NCBI GenBank assembly: GCA_016180965.1
Contig: JACPAF010000002.1
Coordinates: forward strand, 146,529-210,528
Direction: 5' to 3'
Source: Candidatus Aenigmatarchaeota archaeon
Lineage (GTDB): Archaea; Aenigmatarchaeota; Aenigmatarchaeia; JACPZZ01
Length of the DNA: 64,000 nt
Part shown: piece after piece, positions 55,601 to 58,326 of the stretch
Position numbering within the stretch: position 1 is the stretch's first letter
How the letters are laid out: each line of letters begins with the position of its first letter
The notes under the pieces: generated by a model
What the model saw: the letters and a program-made list of their open reading frames with translations, nothing else
The model's database searches: none
Told to the model about the DNA's origin: nothing
Program-made: the position numbers and the translations under genes

Positions 55601-55830
55601 AATCGTTCCAGAACCGGGCCGAATTGTTAGACCAGGAAAAGTTCACGACTCAAATCAATCCTTCATTCGGCTACCCGCTGCGGGACAAGAATTTGCTGAC
55701 ATTGAAATTGAAATACACGGACATAGACGTGCAAGGAACTGAAACACTGCAGAAAGGCACGTACAGGCTGCGCATAGAAAACAACGGTACGCTGAACGGA
55801 AAGACTTTGATAAGCATAAAAACAATTTAG
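28606..55830 (+). CDS. Giant secreted LamG-repeat protein (9074 aa)
   Basis: N-terminal hydrophobic signal/anchor VLLGITAAFLLVAFVYA; ~27 LamG/ConA-like modules (recurrent LVGYWKFDE..., G[KR]FGNALTFDGVNDFV, W.HVA, FFNGTIDEVKIYNRSL); Asn-X-Ser/Thr-rich throughout; single uninterrupted ORF. Confidence 0.95.
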   Translation: MNFNSLIKSKKFKTLDVLLGITAAFLLVAFVYAELTSFGTQPAYAGYSGSSPNDIFMHGWSDYARALLNLTDTDIKNNTYDNYTCNATLCTWYAYLDNDNYTKQRGQVYIANFSQSNVYFNDTEGVWRNVSDLSFSQGNWNYSSSAAGYTADKDTVLLMHFDENSANVANDSTIYGNNGSWIGTTNVTRLRNEITNSSQCIIGNCLSFDGVDDYIDAGNQTSLRPSVFTISAWIKQNQSSSTYRSIVSYGYDNNWGSYQIYVRNGVIEFSIRNGTASGDASRFITTLAVNDNNWHHVAGVFDGKTQTVYVDGASQSTLYYGTMPYDVTKKLQIGWDLALGYFNGTMDEVKIVNRSLTSEEVRAEYYKRWNTTTINYELGAGDGYDSGIRDAQASGSYWLDESGNSLDTGLVGYWKFSEGSGSTTVDASGYGNTGTFTGTANVTWNNSGKFGSALMFDGVNDFVDVGNTPGLNLSTSDFTISAWFYRNAINVTNLRILAKGAAADGTNGYAFFASNTSVTFLIGNGSLRPSVSTGNAFNPNEWHFITGLRSGTNISIYLDGVLKGTENINQTYDVSGNNSFFIGGTQSQFGAISIATLWNGTIDEVRIYNRALKTDEVKRLYDSSAIKLKNDFLSVNQEAYLQNNITNYTGQNLFYTTSDELTVDGYPIANIYTPVNGSHTTSFFNWKDNDWYVWSKEGYGKGLVGWWKFDEGAGQLYHDSSGISNNGITTGPNNATWNTTGGSKFGNALMFDGVNDFVDAGNSSSLKIVNESSFTFWAMKANASDQGYIVSKANGSHNSGWGIYWDGERGRILLTGCSSAITSFANTCANSSAVFTDTNAWVFGAVTVDSSRNANFYYNGIYAGSASGVTWGDSGTNNVVIGSRQSGFNNGQLFNGSIDDVKIWNRTLTAEEVRLEYENRIKRGTPDFNDPRFKDQFRWMDEFKRTNYPSVNITYAMTAVDPFVRTMVDTNSPDNGLVGYWKLDEGTGTSSSDSSGLGNTASWTGSNATWNTSCRFGANCLTFNGVDQFVNAGNSSSLRIGNGTGFTTSAWIYIIGYNPAEGEIVSKYDFGTNQRSFYMGTNGTGALIGVVTADGLATGRYQVATYNTITKNTWHYVTMMNTPTRMDLYIDGVNQSTFVQFNSPQTVFSGIAPVVVGGIINNGIVSVSAFNGSIDEVKIYNRSLSSDEIYSQYLTTHNISIPIKFVEPKNTLDNGLVLYMPMEEVGGNNVYDYSGQKNTGSMTGTANVTTGVVGAFGNGFKFDGTNDFIAVPNSASLNMFGWPEVSIAFWIKPNATPATSGGTQRYINKYSSGPLRGINIDSQDPSNAGGLRFEVFNNSASSESASASSAMGIDTWNFVVVTYRQATTNGQKIYVNGTLVTQRTTTMAGGIGESNATQFRIGTGQGTPGSYANASMDEIRVYNRSLSYEEVLQLYYLGQTKARPGNYYYRNTSSESVLWTTQNFREAYRGSYSGGLDSLFNIWSNETAKIAIYNYQFNSSTNNHFLFSQGYTNAINAGAFNPSNVSLGFSSEPIEAVVNSSLTYYDLRDNDLVLWLRLNDGWGSLNATDASGWGNNGVLTNMNTTGNSSSGWNNTACKTGFGFCMNFDGLNDYVNAGNSTSLEPSVYTLSAWINGAALSPNTDKTIFARGVSTNSQDNHYWLYVYGGRLRFHEGNGSASNGIDPASETLNDNQWYHVVAVLDTTQLRVYVNGTLATTAARTVSPNVTAATTIGAAVGGTTKFFNGSIDNAMIWSRALSTDEIKSIYQSQAEEYPGYFKVDKTTAVGHTKVASQKYDGSLAGYWKFDEGFGNSSGDSSNNGNKATWTGSNATWNTTGKYGNAMSFDGVNDFVDIGYNITVPKPAQLTIMAWLNFYNTTIDDGINDQRTFIHKADASENNELLIAWNATGTRKDSWVISVENTADIFPAGAAQPATNRWDHYTFVIDTAANITSIYKNGAFVASNTTPIPDFNFDGTTSGTHPWNLGMDWDPSDAQGAFFQGSMDDIKIYSRMLSADEIKQHYLQTQSQYYDDFASQSYNYVGVEDSPDNGLVGYWKFDEASGSSTKDESVLGNSASWTGTANATWNASGKFGNALTFDGVNDFVSISKTALGQNTSAMTFMWWMNSANNSGGTEPNNGRNIIGKHDQSGGNDLHILWNYSSRNAWTFTIDGLGSIFPANLGIPTVGTWEHFAFAFNGPAGSLSMYKNGVLLATNTTSIPSIMSFDVGGKPLLFGQDIDGSSYSDFYQGSLDEIKIFNRSLTSTEIYNDYTAKNAYFNKRNSTPNSVAHTIKTIGNSTLIDYNLTDHDNAGQQDYDQRLLKIEGKAVDAQPHFNVTALPVTYSTSVNSWFNISVEPCALWCNVTLEANFSGGNANYTLSRGIANQFYTSLTIPAGVMQYRYYTRTSDENWRTTDQYAITEPQATPILGLKQNSTLGLVGYWSFDENVSLTSYDSSGYGNHGTRTNFISNATHNMTGKFGNALTFDGVDDYLSSPHTSNLNISGPITMSAWVNFPNITAIKSLMIVEKGMWAMMIYGFQINTAANGTGAILCGNRAIDIPSGEGLLGNSLIQPNQWTHVACTMIPSTGDIRLYINGVLDKSGTFTTTPTFNSNSSGPLYIGALSRVDVGFSNFFNGTIDEVKIYNYSMSADEINASARGIRNSIPIFYQNTTNVTGFIVYGDTISNSIGVNLERNGTPVAYTNDSTLVGWWHFDEDNLAGNNQTNDSSGWNNMGIMTGGANATRVAGKLRGALQFDGVDDYVGVPDSSSLNVTNITVSVWVKFNNFDHNVATIAGKNLATGFAGWTMEKEGGSNKISFWVSNNKRATTATLLNDTWYNLVGTYDGTNIRIYRNGILDATTALANGNVSDMSHMRIGMSTSTSNFGERAFNGTIDEVKLYNRTLSGAEINTSYLAGIGMHEEKQSAGIKEYNVTYQASQNFSAYNLSFIVNVQKARSGLELFNNVTRLNTSDLVGYWKFDNGSGTTTSDHSIFGNEGTLTNMNTTAPSGATGNATSGWNATDCYLGSCLKFDGVNDYLSVPNSVSLDTANAVTISAWVKTSGSTASMQIAGKPSAYGLLVRNNNTISLGEEGGGTFQSTAVLANNTWYHVAGVINGASSQIYINGVLDASGTVNLQRSTNRLFIGWNSGSQYFNGAIDEVQIWSRALSAVEISELYATRVLYSTPTQFYGNMTTRPDNDNLDLNLYRNNTAIQRYRYRDGSTVLYLPFEEGSGSVANDFSRYGNNASWVRDGNVTWNTTGKLGNALTFDGFDDFAIVPMSSSLNVSETISITVWATSRNWNNITPPYIYTNLRSTGGWRLTMAANNGDKGRLRVTLGNGSTTQNYVSTTRLTTANDSWAFLAATINKNSNLITFYQDGAQLGDIVPINLTGSFGSDGTISSIGINTFNGNSQGWNGTLDELKIYNRSLTADEIYAEYVGSSLQLNESATLGAGTYFYTLNTSGNNNYTSETLTVPVIVDRKNPEIAISNTAGPFVNTTGLVGYWKFEGQDLLDSSGSGNTGNMTGANATSTQGRFGRALQFDGINDYVGVPLTPSLNVSNWTVAFWMKGTRSNTVANSIVVQGTWDTTRHISITWLSTNKIESSAGGANSLTVLQNETWYFVTVTRNATHSTAYINGAYETAGTSGPNNLTNTAPINIGSRVNGDTNFNGTLDEVMIFNRSLTPSEVLQLNNTRVIYSTQTIFTANETNRLGAGDVDLNLYLNNTPVARYGTKDAQLVGYWKFDEINGTNATDASTFNNHGSWTGIANVTYNTTANCKFGTCLNFDGTDDFVDVGRASSLNFTGNFTMAAWVRFTTTQSYNSVFGKGSYDNSQRHVFFGTQGGSPSFSMGDGSTAFQTTFSGGTLINDNKWHHMSVTVDRGASTIQVISYVDGVRNGANLSFSFGGDGNLNGVLPGRIGFANGGNAFLGSIDEVKIFNRTLTPQEIYAEYQGGLIENHTIVNAAAQYFYLLNTSGGQNYTSSSILLPLTIERAIPAIGIQNNNSFVSDNRGSGNVLALSFDEINGTVAFDSSGFGNDGSWTGNNNATRNTSGRFGSALTFDGTNDFATVNPSSSLNVSFFTLSAWVYANNYTQFARIAEKGISSNFTFIMSPDDGGDNMRCLAMDSATTTYIATDPNTLSLNTWNYWTCSYNGSGLTLYRDGVYAASTAMTGNLNKNVRPLTIGGTSGGAGRFFNGTIDEIKLYNYSMTTAEINESARGIFNDIHYIYGQPANTTALLRQGDDAAWLDLQRNGTSLAYVNDSTLVGWYHFDEANAIGNTIANDSSGRDNQGTLKNGVNHTTGRIRNALAFDGVNQFANATTLFSNNFPQYLTITAWVKYSNVSNSGQGLVSAGNANFVGVRAWDFGIDMGVFGCGANRLLWVGTSTGATTVCDSNGTVPTNQWVYVAVTVDNTTTASNIKFYINGTWTATQSMTNTFGNTSRFVTIGALGRLLATNSFFNGTIDEVKIYNKTLTQNEITAEYYRGLQQLNELSAAGIYEFNASYIETQNYSARNFTKYLDIDKAIPILGLQNNNTDLSSGASGTVLRLSFDESQGVTAYDSSGNGNDGVLLSGALHNTSGKFGNAIATSNGGVNLTYTASQNMRGQATWMVWMKVDGGVAGSYSRIISLSNTSRRDRYGLFLDGAAVGKVYAEIIDSNGAIVSTTGYQTNNNTWYHVAGRLNATHVSLFVDGNYIAANSCGAVCTPYVFATSQPFWYIGTDEDATASNLFRGLIDEVRVYNYSMSDAEINQSAQGIWNDKRYLYSNPINTTSFIRVGDAGNGFSLDRNGTPIAYTNDSALVGWYHFDEDNLIGNTVANDSSGWNSAGTLFNGINHTTGRIRNAVLGDGTNTYVRVTDADSLDITSTLTISMWFNGRNLTQSFINMIWKEGSYGLYFDNSNRITLAIFNASGQQSLYPTQVFNTNTWYQLVGTYNSSTGLMEVYANGVRVGSQNIVNSTIVATANNLFIGSKSATQFFFNGTIDEVKIYNRSLTAAEINASYLAGIGQHYELSAAGIYEFNATYTESQNYSAKNASKILQIEKITPILGIAQNNSFVNEGRGSGLVAYWTFDENTSSKAYDSSGYGNDGSWTGNNNVTRNTSGKFGNALTFDGTNDFVAAPNSASLNMTDKITLMAWVYPINETVGASNTMLIHKGANTYGMFYARLSGNCALGDIGIGKFGISIFNCSTNKLTLNRWTHVAVVLDGLTNSKVYFDGVDVTGQGDATTPATIVTNSTPLMIGARSLDFVPLYFNGTIDEVRIYNYSMTAAEINESAKGIFNDIHFTYGHISNTTGFVRFGDAPALTLYRNSTTVGGGTQTSENTTLPAGIWMYNASYPETQNFTAYNFSKIFVVEKATPILGIQTNNSFQTASGAVLYLSFDENASSVKAYDQSGFGNDATLYQNLRRNASGRFGNAITTNVNVGKVNVTNSSSLTFNASGTVMAWVRADNSITADQPIVIKGYNNLDAGQFSWRLQTSGAGSSGQLAFRISNGTTSQLLTGPAIFNTFAGGDWQHVAATWNTTTLAIYQNGTLINSAAQTVMIQSNLTHPIYIGTINNDDTIVWNGTIDEVRIYNYSMTANEINASARGVWMDIAETYPNATNVTAFVRLGDAVNGIELSRNGTPVAYTNDTGLVAWYHFDNDTDDFSGWNNPGTMGGNNATYTIGKIRNGLLFDGVDDSVTIGNPSSLNFNQQDFTLSAWIKVVNHSVGRAIIGKSDEAASTRQYSMSYSAIGTLSTEIRDGALTPVCVDPVGVRGITDGSWHHVAVTADDTGTGTTCRLYVDGIQDSSVSSSNRVGSSSAPLSIGRIVDGVFFNGTMDEVKIYNRLLTAAEINVSYLAGIGQHFELSAAGIYQYNVTYQESQNYSAYNVSKILSIVRGSSNITVTFNASSGFAFGDPLAVWANITSGLGDQLASIVLFRNSTEVSRAIGNVSSNITLAAGIYNFSAYYSESQNWTNGSAVNSYFTIQKSTPILGIATNNSFPVASGTVLYLSFDENTTLSARDQSGYGNDGTWTGPNNVTHNMTGKFGNALTFDGINDFVTVNRIYLNTSFTVMAWMAAGRFPAPQGTVGTIIEQVGAAGTNEGYQCSVSAEAGVLGKLRLYLSDNTSSVLLYSTSAINDTTWHHVACVKNNATTISVYIDGVFSNSTSITSITGITSPSTGGTRIGALRNGNGQFFNGTIDEVRIYNYSMTAQEVNDSAKGIWVDLQETYPNATNVTGFVRLGDAVNGISLERNGTPIAYTNDSQLVGWYHFDNNTNDYSGRNNAGTMGGVNATYAQGRFRNALQFDGADDFVNTGITTTLRNFTVSAWIKVKASPGADQQAIVSKRSYYATTETDFPFELFAGKQANSISVVLDSGNDFSPDLQGTVSGLTPEKWYFVAVTYNRSVLSVYINDTLANYSIGSVTLSSNSRPYVIGRTSFEGVGQERITGCNCTIDEVKIYNRTLSAIEISNEYYRGIGQFSEISASGIYQYNVTYQESQNYSSWNVSKILSIPLGNPSLALYLNGTQADVTSYIYGNPTNATAFRTSILYNNEGTLQLWRNGTSIGNGGPGNVSENVILPAGPNNYSAILLNIANYTYSNVSYTMFIQKATPILGIATNNSFPVGSGTILYLSFDENTTLSARDQSGYGNDATWTSGANNATHTVGKYGNAMSFDGTNDFITLPNLGNITSSAAEMWINPNSIGSNRGLFVYRSEGNSVFYQLEQTDSAIRLITRDENGGLYSTITPDVLTPGQWTHIAAGINRTSIFIYIDGILRNSTSATLGPYTVANQVPTIGAGIIAGIGHFPGLIDEFKFYNYSRSADEINASAKGIWNDIAIIYPNATNVTGFMRLGDDAAWTDVYRNGTLLSYNNDSSLLGWWHFDEVSNVGNILANDSSGRNNFGTLVNGVNHTTGKIRNGLRLDGINQQIKAPASSASLDGRTIFNLTVSAWIYPVNNTNGYILCNSYGANGACEYQLILDRTNNGQLTFGGVSSQGNSYTGYTFGRAQLNQWTFVAVTVQRQTNSTGNGFFSNATGYINGTRISSSNLDNVAGDYGFYNGGTLFIGSNRLSPPDNATFNGTIDEVKIYNRTLAANEILEEYYRGLRQFNQLSAAGIYEFNVTYTETQNYTAWNVSKILNVPQGNITFHLYTNNTEAAINYSYGAPTNISLYKTHTFENPSGTFEGGFTLFKNGTSFTNAQSGPDNITDDEILAAGIYNYTGYFSSQNYTSITVQRILRIEKSTPILGIQMNNTNKTWTQSGEVLHLSFDENESSAKVYDQSGYGNDGTWTAPNNVTRNMTGKYGNALQFDGTNDFVSITGNSPSLNFSTGDFTIMAWINPSGIFDKNSGDDFYPIISKSATPYYMLAVRNHNPLGRGVVTLRLYNGTTTLQVASANNTILPDTWYHVAGVKNGTAVSIYIDGILNATTNNNNPAYSVGNTGTVKIGNKESWNYFNGTIDEVRIYNYSMSAEEINASAKGYWNDIPLIYPRPVNTTAFVRLGDAVNGISLERNGTPVAYTNDSSLVGWYHLDGDGTDYSGWGNTLTAAGQTSFQSGKFRQSLNQTGANSYSTISTASGSARFNTSFTIEMWVNPAPTSSCSDGECDLISVGSGPVVQSAINPGNDLVRFNYQQTPTNYFDFNSNSSIPTGKWSQIVLSYNGSLAKIYINGTLSNQTTSSLGFTRGVAAGDSFYVGALSNTARFYAGKLDELKIYNRTLSDAEVLGKYYRGIGEHDELSASGIYQYNVTYQESQNYTAYNVSKILSIPKASTTPSIFFNGTNGNNDYNRSDWINATGFLATPLGFFSGETKILNLTFNYTGPYSANYTSVGILTTSNNTIYNITINDLPNPYNFTLWFAGDQNYSESSISRIVGIYGNLWIGLVLPSTTYYSMGQNVSLNATVRDFLRGDEIASANVSMNLTSLYANGFRNVPYYSRNVSMPNFNVGNYSGQYNVTDIHAGNYSLNYTATRAFYRNANNFTTVYINASIYTNMTSLFVNVTQNVTQNQGVLINGTLVRLGNQEINGTLDVTIRRINPDNVGLIVSNASALDTYEYLYNSTLTVAGYNVTLIDDDTVNAGTWAPSQYNVIVWGEASYDNFFMKYISQNVWGQIISGKPVVMTYYGMIKGAVDMNLSSTWGGRFPRDANIKVSHAITGSYNATNVSEIQDVTYNSLYLFDFKGTELADDGTSGRTIIGVNDTNAGRVVAFGPYRATYWTTEAKDLFLRSVYWAIYGAAQTTYPQTQNITVPYTFEDHFNESDGSAEGWNATIGSWIVQNGVYIQTANSSSDTGEITKIKNNSYWTDYTTSLRFNMLGGVANNTQIYVRYESSTQYYLINISSNGEFAVYKNSGSGATNITDASPRIMNIAQDTWYTMNITTRENRIEVEIGGLGRINTTDLSTPITGGIVALGTEKSSARFDDVAIYHHDGGYKFGAYYFKREWGVGTQSPGTYRATTTFTYYNDTGNRTVLTNSVDFNVTSNLTAQINITLNATVLSYRNVLAITGNVTAGGNLGVTGNLTLSVWNATYEITNLKNLTISATPSSPYQISEVWDSMYNLTGNWSIRANFTWGAGSTYERANFTVSYNASADVNVTLDAPKYNASTNVTVNVTVRNPVQFTITTLIISCNVNDYNNLLVGSAFTNPDIGNRTIGVINPGVTIANATAWNVSANNAGTYSVRCNVSDASGLIGYDVKTFDITRINATLGLGANRTGTNYTVNDVVGISGNISSVGGINVTGRLTVEVYNSSQRIEQVYSNSVITSANNFFNITNLNLTFKTYKNFTGTYTLNATFNYTNESQSQIVRSATTQFNISSNTNATITVSSDKATYGTTDTATITTTVTSTANQAITNGNLTVYIFNSTTFNTTYRYYWNSSLYSVPAGGSITRIDTVNLASFNAGTHYVVANFTFGGQNVNATSTFAISVIVPSTNLTVRFFVGDNANYMIYNTQSGEIPANKTNSSSEWSTRWIVSFFNDSVIGLYGTGGGVGVSASNTTVEHRIDVNGLISQSKIYAIVTKGTRQSFQNRAELLDQEKFTTQINPSFGYPLRDKNLLTLKLKYTDIDVQGTETLQKGTYRLRIENNGTLNGKTLISIKTI
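29060..51735 (+). repeat. LamG domain array (about 27 modules)
   Basis: Count of module-terminal motifs G[TS][IML]DE[VIL][KR][IV][YFW]N from FNGTMDEVKIVNRSL to YAGKLDELKIYNRTL. Confidence 0.88.
52660..53250 (+). other. Class I glutamine amidotransferase-like (ThuA/DUF4350-like) domain inside the giant protein
   Basis: ALDTYEYLYNSTLTVAGYNVTLIDDDTVNAGTWAPSQYNVIVWGEA...GRVVAFGPYRATYWTTEAKDLFLRSVYWAIYG. Confidence 0.5.
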
Positions 55831-56051
55831 TGATGCGAATGGTTAGGAAAAGAAAAATAGAAATCACCGAAGAAAACATTTTATACAGCCTTAGGAATGC
55901 AGCGGAATGGGGGATGACAATTGAAGAAGTTTCGGAGAAGAATAAAATCAACCGTGTTACCGCTTCAAAATACTTGGCGATACTTGAAGTTCGAGGGTTG
56001 GTCGTGTTGCGCACTGTAGGGCGGGCGAAATTGTATTCTTTGAAAAAATGA
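55830..56051 (+). CDS. Small winged-HTH transcriptional regulator (related to 28370..28609)
   Basis: MTIEEVSEKNKINRVTASKYLAILEVRGLVVLRTVGRAKLYSLKK; GTG start overlaps the giant CDS stop. Confidence 0.75.
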   Translation: MMRMVRKRKIEITEENILYSLRNAAEWGMTIEEVSEKNKINRVTASKYLAILEVRGLVVLRTVGRAKLYSLKK

Positions 56052-56126
56052 CCGATTTGTTTTATCGGAATATTATAGCCTGCGTTGTATAAAAACAATT
56101 TAACTAATAAAAATGATACTTATTTT

Positions 56127-57200
56127 ATGAAAGCGGTAACACCGGTCCTGGCTCTGGTCATGCTAATGCTGATAACTGTCGGCTTGGTTGGAACTGCTTA
56201 CGTCTGGTTCGGCAACATTTTATCCGGCCAAACCGGCAATTCCATATCCGTGCCGCCGGGCGGAATTTACTGCAAGAATGGCGAAATTACGGCGCATGTC
56301 CTTAACATCGGGGATTCCAACCTAAAATTTGAAGATTTTGCTGTTGCACAAATCGACGGCAACGACCTTCTGGGGACTCCGTATTTTTTCTACCTCACAT
56401 CAGGCCTCGTGGGATACTGGAGGATGGATGACGGCTCGGGTTTAACGGCAAAGGACCATTCCGGCAATTCAAGGAACGGCAACCTTAACTCCATGGATCC
56501 GGCAACGGATTGGGTGGCCGGCAAATTCGGAGGCGCATTGGATTTCGACGGGACAAACGACCACGTCAATATCGGTGATTTTCTTGAGACAGGGAACGGC
56601 AGGAAAGAATTGACTGTCATCATGCTGGTAAAGACGGGAGTTGAACAGAACCAGAAAGGGATCTTGGCGCATTACGACTACGGAATAAACCAGAGATCCT
56701 GGGAGTTGAGGACAAATTCTGCGGGAGACGGCAAATTCGCGGTGATTGTCAGCACAGACGGAACCTTCAACGCGGGAAAAAGAAAATATTACGTTTCAAA
56801 TACGGTTTTCATAGACAACAGCTGGCACCAGATAGGGTTTACGTTCAACTCGGGCACACTCAAACTTTACCTCGACGGAAGCGAAGTTACTGTGACAAAA
56901 ATAAACGACGATCCGATAACTACAATACATGACAGCACCGCCGGTATTACCATAGGATCCCTGTTATCATCAGGCGCGTCCGCGGATAATTTCAATGGGG
57001 TCGTCGATGAGATAAGGATATTCAACAAGGTCCTGTCCGACACGGAAATTAGCAACGAATACAGAAACAAACACAGCGATTTGGAAATAGCGCCGCAAGG
57101 ATCGAAGCTTGCAATATCCTATCCGGCAGCTTTAGGCCTCCACGATGTAAGGATAGGGACTTCCTCGAACGTTGTAGAATCAAAAACCACATGCAATTGA
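56127..57200 (+). CDS. Archaeal type IV pilin-like protein with internal LamG domain
   Basis: MKAVTPVLALVMLMLITVGLVGTAYVWF pilin-type N-terminus; LamG core GLVGYWRMDDGSG...FNGVVDEIRIFNKVLSDTEI; trimmed to ATG 56127. Confidence 0.85.
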   Translation: MKAVTPVLALVMLMLITVGLVGTAYVWFGNILSGQTGNSISVPPGGIYCKNGEITAHVLNIGDSNLKFEDFAVAQIDGNDLLGTPYFFYLTSGLVGYWRMDDGSGLTAKDHSGNSRNGNLNSMDPATDWVAGKFGGALDFDGTNDHVNIGDFLETGNGRKELTVIMLVKTGVEQNQKGILAHYDYGINQRSWELRTNSAGDGKFAVIVSTDGTFNAGKRKYYVSNTVFIDNSWHQIGFTFNSGTLKLYLDGSEVTVTKINDDPITTIHDSTAGITIGSLLSSGASADNFNGVVDEIRIFNKVLSDTEISNEYRNKHSDLEIAPQGSKLAISYPAALGLHDVRIGTSSNVVESKTTCN

Positions 57201-57297
57201 TAAAAAACAGGCTAAATTAAGCAGAGAAGAATTCTTAAGCTGATAAAAGGAATTCTTATATTATTGGGCATTACACCAAGATCCTGTAAACAACACT

Positions 57298-57483
57298 TCA
57301 CGCGGCGACGACAAAAATTACCATTTTATTATTTTCTATATTCATTATGACACTGTAATCCCCCACTCTCAACCTGTAAAGATCCACGCCGATCAATTTT
57401 TGAACAAAGAGGAAAGGATTTTTTGCAGCGCCATTAACTTTCCTTGTCATTCTGTCAATTACAACCCTTTCCAATTTATACAC
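57298..57483 (-). pseudogene. RelE/ParE-family toxin, probably truncated or decayed
   Basis: VDLYRLRVGDYSVIMNIENNKMVIFVVAA then in-frame TGA followed by SVVYRILV, resembling a RelE C-terminal VYR segment; N-terminal similarity extends upstream of the called start. Confidence 0.6.
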
Positions 57484-57580
57484 TAAATCAACGACACCGG
57501 CAGGCTTGTTATGGAGGCATTTTGCTAAAAATTGTTTGGGACGGGTAAACTATTTAAATACCATATGGTAATAAGTACTT

Positions 57581-57841
57581 ATGGGAGAATTAAAATTAAA
57601 AATTCCGGATGAGCTGGAAAGGAAGTTCAGGGAGTACGCGCTGAAAAAATACGGCTACAAGAAAGGCGCATTGAGCATTGCCGCCGAAATGATGATATCC
57701 GAAATTACCAAAGGCGGACCTTCCAAAACGGACCGTTTTTTGAAATCCGCCGGCGGCTGGAATGACATAGATGCAGACGCCCTTATCAGAAAAATATACA
57801 GAAACAGGAACGTAACGAGGGAGAAAGTTGAGCTTGAATGA
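57581..57841 (+). CDS. Putative antitoxin (VapB-like) paired with downstream PIN toxin
   Basis: LKLKIPDELERKFREYALKKYGYKKGALSIAAEMMISE; 4-nt overlap with PIN gene. Confidence 0.7.
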   Translation: MGELKLKIPDELERKFREYALKKYGYKKGALSIAAEMMISEITKGGPSKTDRFLKSAGGWNDIDADALIRKIYRNRNVTREKVELE

Positions 57842-58236
57842 GATACCTGCTGGATACCGACTGGGCCATCAACTGGATGAACGGTAAGAAAGTTTTCCTG
57901 GAGAAAATAGAAGAATTAAGAAACAGCGGCCTGGCCATAAGCATAATATCGGTGGCGGAAATTTACGAGGGGGTTTACGGGTCAAAAAATCCTGCCAGGC
58001 ATGAAAGTGTTTTCAAAGATTTCCTGAGTGGCGTCACAATCATCGAGTTGTCCGAAGGCGTATGCAAGAAATTCGGAGAATTGAGAAATTCCATGCGCAA
58101 AACAGGCCTGCTGATCGGAGACTTTGACTTACTTATAGCCGCTACCGCGCTGGAAAATAATTTTGTACTGCTGACAGACAATGAAAAACATTACAAAAAA
58201 ATAACCGGCCTGAGCCTCAAAACTTCGTCTGGATAA
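57838..58236 (+). CDS. vapC: PIN-domain toxin VapC
   Basis: YLLDTDWAINWMNGKK, ISIISVAEIYEGVYGS, GLLIGDFDLLIAATALENNFVLLTDNEKHYKKI. Confidence 0.9.
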   Translation: MRYLLDTDWAINWMNGKKVFLEKIEELRNSGLAISIISVAEIYEGVYGSKNPARHESVFKDFLSGVTIIELSEGVCKKFGELRNSMRKTGLLIGDFDLLIAATALENNFVLLTDNEKHYKKITGLSLKTSSG

Positions 58237-58326
58237 TTCACTTTTAGAATAAATTCGCTTTGTTAGAAAACCTGCTACGAAAAGCTTAATATGTCCTTAT
58301 AATACAATGAAAAATAATTAATTGTC

